This document shows, one piece after another, positions 42,443-51,485 of a stretch of DNA of 64,000 nt. The translations under genes and the position numbers were made by a program. The stretch comes from Lepidonotus clava (lineage: Eukaryota > Annelida > Polychaeta > Phyllodocida > Polynoidae), in assembly GCA_936440205.1 (NCBI GenBank), contig OW387146.1:24428458-24492457 (forward strand). The letters are read 5' to 3'. Within the stretch, counting starts at the first letter, position 1. The number at the start of each line of letters is the position of its first letter. The notes below the pieces were generated by a model. It ran no database searches. It worked only from the letters and a program-made list of their open reading frames with translations, and was not told the DNA's origin.

Positions 42443-43134
42443 CTATCCACGCGTCATATGTGGAAAACATAGTGTATAGCCTGACGTGTTTTGCCCTTCC
42501 CAATGAACTGCCACTGCCCCACCTTCAGCGACACATAGAAGACCTGTGGACAGCACGGGAAGTGGTACCCTTGGTTGTACATGCCCAGAAAGTTGGATTT
42601 CGGCGGGGGATAGTAGAGGTGGCATTGCATTTCCATGAGGCAATAGATGGCAGGCTTGCCACGCTTCATCACCAAAGCATTCAACTCAAGGGTGGGGGTG
42701 ATGCTGATTCCTCTGTTCAAGTGTTGATCTTATGAGGTGGTATGGGCAGTGGATACTTGTACTGTGTCTTCTCCAGAGCAATGGTTGCCATTGCATGTTG
42801 CACTTTATTAATGCTCTGACTGGATGCTTTGTATTCTTCATCTCCCAGTTTCAGCTTGATGTAGGATGTCTTCTTGTCGGTGGGGCCATCTGTTCTTGTG
42901 TACTCAAAATTTTGTTGATGTTGGATCTTGTTGTAGTGAGCTAACTCATTGATCAGACATATCAGGGTTTTTCCTTTTGTGTTTGCCAAGTTGTTGTTGT
43001 TGCCTTCGTGGTCATTTAACACACCGTCACTGAGGATGATCATGCTGCCCATCGTAGACACCGTCATCACCTCATCTGCCTGGTGCATCAGCTGACATGA
43101 AGGTGATGTGGCAGTAGAGGCCGATGACATGATC
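42443..43134 (-). pseudogene. staufen-derived fragment, copy B
   Basis: A close duplicate of the fragment at 40483-41266. It has the first dsRNA-binding domain (43130-42717, with LICLINELAHYNKIQHQQN and LKLGDEEYKASSQS) and the start of the second (42720-42454, with ITPTLELNALVMKRGKPAIY and YVSLKVGQWQF). It has the same frame change and the same abrupt join to Gypsy leader as copy A, so the fusion predates the duplication. The N-terminal leader present in copy A is missing here. Confidence 0.8.
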
Positions 43135-43690
43135 GTTTGTTTTTAAAACATTTTTTTTATTAACTTTTATTAAACTGGTCAACGCTCGGTTTAGATTCTG
43201 GTTTTCGTTGTTGCACCAGTGGGCTTACAATCAGTATATCATCAATGTAGAACAAGTTGTTTTTTTCAAATGTAACACTTTAAGTATTTACCCTCCCTTT
43301 TGGTTGCAAAAACATTGTACGCTTGCACACAAATATGCTCTGTTTTAGTCCTTAACCTGTATGCTGAGCACCCGCCCCCCCCTTTCAGAAATACTGGATC
43401 TGCCCCTGCTGTTGTCCACATATTGTAGGCAGATTTCATAGTGTGTCGTAATGAGGGCTTTATTCTACTTACAGGCCTGGTGCCGGGTATGCTGTCTGTG
43501 GACACAGAAGCCTGGATCTGGGTCCGGTCTATTCAGTCAAAGGTAAAGGAGGCACTCCAGTATCAGTGTACTTCATGGTGCCTCCATACCTATTGCTGTC
43601 GACCAGACTTAGGGTCCAGCGCCATGTCTGACCCTATCAACAAAGCAAGAACAAGGGACATGGAATTTGTGTATATAATGATTTTGATGG
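43135..43690. other. no firm gene; possible short exon near 43490-43548
   Basis: AG/GT-like signals exist on both strands around 43480-43550 (plus: TTCTACTTACAG before, GTAAAG after; minus: GACTGAATAG before, GTAAGT after). Neither reading gives a recognisable protein, so no exon is called. Confidence 0.3.
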
Positions 43691-45000
43691 AGGCATATGA
43701 TATGACTGGTTTCTTAACCATGGTTATGAGGATAATGATTGTTGGAGTTTAATGTCCGCTCAGCAATTTTTCAGCTATATCAGGGCCACTCACCTTTATG
43801 TATAACATTTGGCTGACTGAATCTATGGAGGTGAGAATGACAGCAAGGAAAGGCAGTGTAGCTGGCAAATATCCCACTGTGGACCCACTACACTGTCCTG
43901 CCCCCTACCATGGTTATGCTGCACCTTGTTGTCACCTCGTCATATAAATTCAGAGCAAAACAATTTGGACCTAGATGCTCAATTTCTTTTAGGTTTATGT
44001 ACTTAGGAGGATGATTAATAAACATCTATTGTTATTCATTTGTCCAAAATGAATTGCCTGTTGGCAGGGGTAAGAATGAAGAATATGAAATATGTATGCT
44101 GATACCAATAGTAATTTGAATGGCATTACCTATGGAAATTTGTATAGTTATAGGGATACCCATAAAACAATTTTGATGGAGGTGTACTAATAGCTTAGTA
44201 CTTTTAATATATTATCATAATTTATAATTTAGTTAGGATCAGACCTAGCAATACTACTTCTGAGAAGAGACATTTTACGCTCCTAGCGCCACCTGTTAAC
44301 CAGTATAAAAGACGTTGCAAGGTAGGGAGCGAGTCAGTTAGCAGTTAGTAGAGTTTTAGTAAGGAAGTCAGCAGCATTAGCTGAGCTGCTCGGAGCTATG
44401 CCTACCAGCTCCTGCGCAGTATACTGGAGTTTACCGATACCAACTACCTCGGACAAAGGATTGTGATAGAGCTAAGCGCTAGGGTGGTCTAGGATGTGCT
44501 GGAACAACTTGTATTCTAAATGTGGTTGATCGCTGAGTAGGAGATGGGAAGGTGGACTGATGGAGACTTGTTCACTGTGGCTTCGACTCGGGATGAGATG
44601 TTTACTTCAATAAAAACCCTTTCATTTTAAGAGCTCCCTCATCGTCCATTTCTTTCGAACTATTGGGGAATGGATGAATTAACTTTGAGCGCAGTCTGAT
44701 TGGCTCAATAACTTGGATGAACGACTCATGGATAAATTAATTATACACATCTCGCAGTCTTAAATCAACACTAACAATAGTTCAGAGGTATGTGATATGA
44801 CCACCACACCATGTACAACCTGATATGACTGGTTTCTTAACCATGGTTATGGTGGACCTTGTTGCCACCTCACTATATAAATTAGGAGCGTAACAATTTG
44901 GAACTAGGTGCTCGAGTTTAAAGTTATAAGTTTATGTAATTAGGAGGATAAATAAACATCTATTGTTATTCATTTGTCTAAATTGATTGCCTTGTTTGTT
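43690..45000 (+). mobile_element. nested LTR-like modules, fossil
   Basis: A direct repeat flanks the region. ATATGACTGGTTTCTTAACC, then a TATAAATT box and AATAAACATCTATTGTTATT, occur at about 43697-44035 and again, shorter, at 44823-44975, as expected for an LTR pair. Between them, about 44280-44660 is a separate module with TATAAAAGACG, a roughly 300-base transcript-like region and CAATAAAAACCC, like a solo LTR. No coding sequence is present. Confidence 0.45.
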
Positions 45001-45957
45001 ATATAAAGAATGTAAAACAGGTCTCTCTTCAATAAGGACTTCGGTTGCTGCTTATATGTGTGTCATCCTTTCAGCTGGCTCTACTATTTATGCAAATTGA
45101 GTTAATTGTATAGGGACTACAGGACATTATTGATGTAGGTAGTATTCTAGAAAGTTAGAATCTGAAGCTTGTCGAAAACTTCCTATGTCCTACATGCACA
45201 ATGTGGCCTCAACATACTCTACTATGTATGCAACCAGGTTGTATGATTTTACTTGGTTTTAAGTGTGGCAAGGCGTAGTCAACTCAGCTTTAATATGAAG
45301 AGCGTTGTGCATGGAATTCTTTATAATATGAGTGATGTACCAAATAAATAGGGCAGAGGGTATGCGACATGAGTTGTGTATATAAAGAACATTCTTTTAT
45401 TGTTACTGCTTGCATAGTTCATCTTATTCAGACGATGTCTAATCCCCTGACCTAGTATATATGACGTTGCATATATGATGTCACATCCATTGTTGCATAT
45501 ATCCCCCCAATATTGAAGATTACATGGATTTCTTATACCGTCAACAATTATTTCTTGTAATTATTACTCTATCTTGAATAGGCTAAATGGACGTGAGGTA
45601 CCCTCAATCCATACACCCATAAATTCATGCCTCCATTTCATCTCTCATCAATGCTTACATATGATCATTATGTACAGACTCACACATATTTACACACACA
45701 CGCATATCCATATTTATATATGTGTGTGTAAAGTCTTGGACAAATTTAATTCTCGCAACTATCAAAATGGAATTTATATGCATCAGACCCAAAAGTGGAT
45801 GATGATGCAGCACTTACACCTACATTACTGGATGACATGACAACAGTGCACTACTCTTTTTGCACATAGGCCCTTAAGTATGGATGCAGGAATATGTGTG
45901 CATTTTTGTTTCTGAAAATCTAGCCTCTGCCATGAGCTGATTAGAGGCCTGACTTAC
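45001..45957. other. no gene seen
   Basis: AT-rich with a short CA/TA-rich stretch (45660-45730) and ATATATGA(C/T)GT repeats near 45460. No supported coding or element boundary. Confidence 0.4.
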
Positions 45958-46071
45958 CTTCCATGCCAGATTGGGGATGAGCGCCTTAGGGTCAGCATTG
46001 ATGATGATGATGACATAGACATATGCTTGGTTGCTTACCACCACCTGGTTAGTCTCCAGCACCCCATACAC
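45958..46071 (-). CDS. isolated internal exon of an unknown host gene
   Basis: On the minus strand a 114-nt open segment (38 codons, both ends phase 0) lies between an acceptor (CTCTCATCAG) and a consensus donor (GTAAGT). It encodes VYGVLETNQVVVSNQ, a hydrophobic YVYVIIIINADPK stretch and LIPNLAWK. Strong splice signals and an exact multiple of three favour a real exon. The protein is not recognised. It may belong to the same gene as the exon at 56139-56362, with about 10 kb of element-filled intron between them, but other exons would be needed because the phases do not join directly. Confidence 0.45.
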
Positions 46072-46318
46072 CTGATGAGAGCCATGTCAAAGGGTCACAC
46101 TGCAGGTCAAACAGGGCAAAGTTTTTAATTAAACCCTGACACGTAATATATAATGTATGTAGAGTATAATTCATACAGGCAATGTTTATTATTCACACTA
46201 GGAAATAAGGGTGTGTTTCACACTAGCAATATTGTAAATACATTTCTCATATCTTAAATATTAAGATAAGATGATTTTTACAGTCAATAATCTTAACTGT
46301 ACATACTATTATAGTTAA

Positions 46319-46660
46319 CCGTTTAGCCCCCAATCCGGCCGTAGCCGCCCGAGGGTGTGCTCCCCAATCCGGCCGTAGCCGCCCGGAAAATTGCCGTTTT
46401 TCCATAAATTTTCCATATTTTTCCAAATAAAAACACAATTAGAAGTCTTCAACACACAAAAATGGCAAATATATCGTTTGAAAGCTGTTTGAATTCCCTA
46501 ATCAATGCTTTAAATCAGATTTCTATAATTCTTATTTAAAGGGGTGAAGTAACCTTTGAAATTCCTTAATTAAGGGAAATTTAAGGAATTCCTGAGGGAA
46601 ATCCATGAAAATCCTGGGGAAATACGGAATTCCTGATCGTAATCTGTGGGGTCTAAAGGG
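46319..46660. mobile_element. 342-bp TTAA-flanked MITE
   Basis: TTAA (46315-46318 and 46661-46664) flanks termini CCGTTTAGCCCCC and GGGGTCTAAAGGG, which are inverted repeats with two mismatches. A CCCCAATCCGGCCGTAGCCG unit is duplicated near the left end. It is the same type as the element at 36875-37235. Lone right-end-like AAAGGGTTAA words occur at 39347, 49184 and 58754. Confidence 0.75.
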
Positions 46661-46664
46661 TTAA

Positions 46665-47330
46665 CAACAGGAACATAAGATCACAAGTTTGAACCATGAA
46701 GATGTCCAAATAATATCTGAACTAAAAGTAAAATCTTAGAGGTATGACCAGTGTGAAACACCCCCAAAGTGTGGATATTAAAACAATTATATACAGAGTG
46801 CACTGAATTGAGAGGATAGTCTATGCAAGTTTTTTAAGAAGATATCAAAATGGAGTGCATGAAGTCACATTGAAGGTTACATACACGAGCACCATTTGAT
46901 ATGTACAGGACCCTGACATATAGTGTATAGAGTATAGAATCATTTAAGATTTCGATACCAACACACAGATTGCTTCTCATTACACTTTCCAATGCCCTTC
47001 ATGACCCCACACTATAATGGGCCAGTGTAGCTCAAATAATACAAATTTTGTAACCAGACCGCAATAGGACTGACACTGACTTTTTTCCTCAAAATGATGA
47101 ATTGATATATAGCTGATTTGTCTGCACTACTTTACTTCAGGTCGCCTCTGTGACTATAGACAGATAACTGAGGATCAGCAGTGAATATCACTGCACGCTG
47201 GTGTTACATAGGTGAACTGGCTTGCAGGGAACTAGTTTAAAACCAGAATGCTATAGTCACATTAATGATTACTGAGGAATCTGAGGTTGCAACAGTTTAG
47301 CATAGAGATTTAGTCACGCTTAAATCTGTT
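46665..47330. other. no gene seen
   Basis: AT-rich sequence without supported features. Confidence 0.4.
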
Positions 47331-47799
47331 TGTAACTCTCTTAACCTGTTGCAAAATAATTAAGGGAAATTATGTCTATTCAAGGTGTCTACCTGCACTG
47401 AAGTCAAAGTGCAATTTATATTCTTGTAATTATCAGTAGGTATTCTAAATCTCTCAAATATGGCAAGAGGACATTGTGAATCGGTGAAGCTCGTGTTGTG
47501 GTAAAAAGCGTCAGGTGGCGCTTGTGTTGCTAGTGATTATGCGTTGTAGTTGTCTGAACATTGGTACCCTCACGTGGACGCAGTGGTAACTGAGTTGGCT
47601 CATGGTCCCTAAATGGAAGATAAGCTAAACAGGTGAGCGCAGGTATCCAAGGGACGTAGTGCAATAGCAGGGTTATGTAAACGTTATGTAAACGAGTCCA
47701 ATTCCAGAAGCAAGAGGACATCATAAGACTAAGAGCCTTTCTAACTAACGTGGCCTTAATATAGAACCAATATCAAATACCTTTGGATTGTAGTATAGT

Positions 47800-48350
47800 T
47801 GAAGTGGACTTACAATAAGCAAAAGCTAGGTAAAGGATGGGACACATAGATATAGCATCTGCCTACGGCTGACGCTATATAAGGGCATGACACTAGGGCT
47901 GAGTGAGCAGACTACACTAGCCTTTCAAGAAGCACAGGTGGGTGCACTAGTTAACTCCACATATACTTGCAAGTCAGGATATCACTGGTAGGAATACTAG
48001 GTGAACAGTAATGAATAAACCAATGCTAGACTTAACCTTATACTTAGGATACACCGGGCTACTGACTTAGTTGCCTGGTGTTAGGTGGATCTTGGGGAGT
48101 GACCCTCCGACATAGAAGCTGGTGTATCAACGGTCCTCGAAAGGGGAAGCTCACTGTGAACTATACCTGGTTGGATTGTACCTGAGGTTGCTTGATTATG
48201 AGATTGAAGGCAGATCGGGTATGTAAATGATGAGACTATTGTATGTATCTTAAGTGGATGTAATAAACTTACCTCTTGCCAAGTGAATGTTCTTTGTATG
48301 GAAATGAGCCCCCATGCTTAGAGTCTCTACCGCTTGGAGAATTGACATAT
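47800..48350 (+). mobile_element. LTR-like promoter and poly(A) module, fossil
   Basis: A TATA box (CTATATAAGGGC, about 47874) is followed by roughly 390 bases without coding content and then AATAAACTTACC (about 48262). This is the spacing of a U3-R-U5 unit. No partner copy was found in the window, so it would be a solo LTR. The ends are not defined. Confidence 0.35.
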
Positions 48351-49310
48351 ATATATATAATCCATGAACTATATACAGATGGCCAAATATGTTACACAAT
48401 GTCATTATGGATTAAGAAGATGAGAAACTCCCCATTTGATATTTAATAAACATTTTATTTAGCAATCAGTAAACAAGCTACTATGAAGAAACACAGTCAA
48501 CCTAAACTAATGGTAACCCTAAATAACAACTCTATTGATTATAACTATAAACCCTACAATAGCTCATACCTATCAAATGTACTACTATCTTAGTAGGAAG
48601 TTCATGAGGTATTTTACTTAGATTTAAAGAAAACATTGAAGGTAGTTTTTCATTTTCCCAAACATTTGGGAAATCCCTGGATTTTGGTTGCCATGGTAAC
48701 CAGGTTGCCATTTTTAGTGCATATTTGCGAATTTTTGCGAATTTTTTATTGTTTTGCTGAGATACTTTGTAAAATTAGCTAAATTGTAAGCACTAGTAAG
48801 CATACATCCTATTCAACTCAAATAAACTAATGGAAATCAACGGAAATCTGTCAAATATGCCTTAAGTTACTGATCAGATCCATTTCCCACTATATTTTTA
48901 TTCATTTGTCTCATTGTCTTATCTCAAAATAGGTCATAAATCCTTCAAGCTATAGATCCTTCAATAGATATGTAATGATATCATTGAATGAGAAACATTT
49001 TGATAATAAAATGGTTTAATATGACATTGTGTTAATTGTTCACTTTTGAAGCATTCTAGAAGACTTTGTGAAATCTAAAGAAGGAGTTTTAGGGTTCAAG
49101 GAGATTCCCCAGGGATTCCCTGTTGCTATTTATACATTTTTGGGGATTTTCCCTTTGGGCCATGTTAGCGGCCTGTGGCAGTGAAAGGGTTAATATATCA
49201 GATATCTTGACAAATCATATACTGCAAGATAGTCGATTATTTTATCTCTCTGAATAAAACAGTAAGGAAAATGGTAACAGTAAAAGATTAAAGTGAGTAT
49301 AGTAGACTTC
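48351..49310. other. no gene; ends in a TTAA-type transposon terminus
   Basis: AT-rich. GTGAAAGGGTTAA at 49181-49193 matches the right end of the TTAA MITE family, but no left end was found, so only a remnant is likely. Confidence 0.4.
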
Positions 49311-49660
49311 ATTAACTGACACCAATTTCGATAGGATCTGCAATGGTACAAACATTGGGAATTTCCACCTTCAACATAGTTTCTGCAATGGTGACCAGTG
49401 AAAGATTCACAGGCCACTCACCAAGGTTTACACTCTGTGGTGGTGACCTGAGTTGGGAACTAAATAAGTACACATAGGTCTTGTGATGGTGGCCAGTACT
49501 GGGAAATGAAAGCATGTAAAGTAGACCTGATGAACCTACAACCAGTACTTGGAAAGTTAAAGTGTGTAAAGTGTGTAAAGTGTACAACCTACAACAATGT
49601 ACATTCAATGCAATGGTGACCAGTATTGGGGAGATTAGAGTGTGTATTGTAGATCCTGTG
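49311..49660. repeat. degenerate tandem repeat around TGCAATGGTGACCAGT
   Basis: Variants of ATGGTGACCAGT followed by a GGGAA/GGGGA-type word and AAAGTGTGTAAAGT-like sequence recur at about 49388, 49485, 49545 and 49610, and once more near 49790. The copies are diverged. The frame across it on the minus strand is probably incidental. Confidence 0.5.
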
Positions 49661-49664
49661 GTGT

Positions 49665-49760
49665 AAAACTAGCTGAAAAGCTTTACCTTGTGCAGTCTGG
49701 TAAAAGAACCCTAAAGGGTTGGCCAGACTGTAAACTAATCCCACAAACAAACAAACTTAT
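49665..49760 (+). mobile_element. SINE-like tail copy
   Basis: AGCTGAAAAGCTTTACCTTG, GTGCAGTCTGG, GAACCCTAAAGGGTTGGCC and an ACAAACAAAC tail match the 16454-16965 family. Only the distal part is present. Confidence 0.75.
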
Positions 49761-49831
49761 TCACAAACAAAAATGGCTATAGGCTACACGATGGTGACCA
49801 CTGCTTGGGAAATTAAAGCGTATAATGTAAC

Positions 49832-50010
49832 CTCCTGTTTTATGGTTCATGGGAATGAAAATTGGAATTGTTAGCAATTGTCAACAATTATTGTTGACAA
49901 TTGCTAACAATAAAACAGGAGAACATAGCAACTGCAGCGGAGGATGAATAGACATGAATTGACCACTGGAGTAAACATCCTGATATCACTGTTAATTATT
50001 AACAGTGATA
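49832..50010. repeat. cluster of palindromes
   Basis: ATTGTTAGCAATTGTCAACA(AT) at 49867-49888 and its exact 22-bp complement at 49890-49911 are separated by one base. Outside it CTCCTGTTTTA (49832-49842) pairs with TAAAACAGGAG (49911-49921). A second palindrome with 12-bp arms, TATCACTGTTAA (49984-49995) and TTAACAGTGATA (49999-50010), lies less than 100 bases away. Confidence 0.95.
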
Positions 50011-51100
50011 ACAGGTAACCTTTTTAAAAAATATCCCTGGATAAATGACCGCTTTTTAGTGCTGTGTGTTTGTAATTTTAAAATATTTTTCAGTGAATGA
50101 TGTGGCAGATTTAAGTTCTTCATGTGTCAGGAGTGCAGGAGGCACTTTGCCGACCTCATATGTTTGGCCACTCTGGAGCCTCGACCCCCTCAGTGGCCCA
50201 TATTTATAGTGCTGAGTAGGCCCAGGAAATACCTTCAAAATTGCATATTTTCATGATATTTTCAAAGACAGTTATTATGGTTTAAGGGAGGTCAGAGGCC
50301 ATCCAGGGCAAAAATACTTTCATTCATCCAGTGAATAAAAGACCTATTTATTCATTCATCTGTTATGCATTTCAATTGAAATAATCAGTTCTAAATCGAG
50401 TACACAAACCATTTACTTGAATCACAAGAGTTAGATGAAACTGCATGTCCACAGTATCTCTAGATGAGTGGACCATAAACTTTTCCTACACCTGGTGGTT
50501 GGTGATGGTTGTCAAAAGATTTTCCTATGCAATACTGACCCTAAGTTAATATGCCAATTAGGTACCGCCCACCTCATCAACATTCATTTTTTACTGGTTT
50601 TCAGTTTGTATTATATCTCTGTTAGGAATTTAACCAACTTGCAGGAACCAGCAATGATACACATGAAGATGGAAAAAGGCAAAACTTAATTCAGGGTCAG
50701 TGATAAGCTGTGTGAATCTACCTTACATCAGGAAGCCACGTGACAACTTGTTTTAGGGCTATCTGAATCCATGATGGGCTATCTGAATCAAAGCTATCCA
50801 ACTGAAACTATCACAATAACAACAGAGAGCTGACTTATGGTCAATGAGGACTACCTGGTTCCAGACTTAAAAAGTTAACCAAAATACATTTTGGAGTGAC
50901 GGATTGTTGGTCTACACTGCCCAGCACTACCACATCAAGTGACAGTTGTCACTTAGAAGTTGCCAACGGTGACCTGCGTAACAACCAAGATTTGTTTAGC
51001 AACCAGGGTTGTGACATCATCAATATGTGATGTGATTCAGGTAAACTTGTGCTCAGTAGGATAAAGTATTATTTAGTATCCATAGTGACCCATTTAAGTG
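50011..51100. other. no firm gene
   Basis: A minus-strand frame at about 50238-50056 is open and ends in TAA but lacks convincing splice signals or homology. The rest is non-coding and lies 3' of the Penelope-like element. Confidence 0.35.
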
Positions 51101-51142
51101 GAGTTAACAACTGAGTAGTGATTATTTGTTGGTATTTGGTGG

Positions 51143-51165
51143 TTTCGCCGTAAGTGGCTCTTCAG
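51143..51165 (-). ncRNA. candidate hammerhead ribozyme core
   Basis: On the minus strand CTGAAGA (51165-51159) is followed by GCC, the loop ACTTAC, GGC and GAAA (51146-51143). This is exactly the conserved CUGANGA / stem II / GAAA core with a three-pair stem II. Penelope-like elements are known to carry hammerhead ribozymes. Stems I and III and the cleavage triplet could not be paired convincingly, so activity is doubtful. Confidence 0.5.
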
Positions 51166-51485
51166 GTGCGAATTGTTTGGCAAATATATGGGAAAAATTC
51201 CATTGATAATTGTCAAAAAATGATTAACTTAAAGTTAATCATTTATTCGATTATATGGCAGGTCCCTCCCAGTTCAAAAAATTGATACTGGTAAAATTTC
51301 ACCGTTAAGTTTGTTTTGATAATAAAAACAGTGACTATGAGAAAAAGAGGGGTGTTGGTCAAAAGGGTGGTAGGACTATGTCCATACGTTTAATAATAAA
51401 CGTGTAATGTCACGGGTTTGCACGATATGGTCAGTTCTGGTTAGAATTATTTTGACGGTGGAGTACCATACAGTGTAACCTTGGA

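Noticed and set aside
43441-43552. Short exon candidates on both strands
   Set aside because: Both strands offer AG/GT pairs, and neither translation is recognisable.
49312-49608. 98-codon minus-strand frame
   Set aside because: Runs through a degenerate tandem repeat and has no recognisable protein or splice context.
50056-50238. Minus-strand frame ending in TAA, considered as a last exon
   Set aside because: The acceptor is weak and there is no homology or partner exon.
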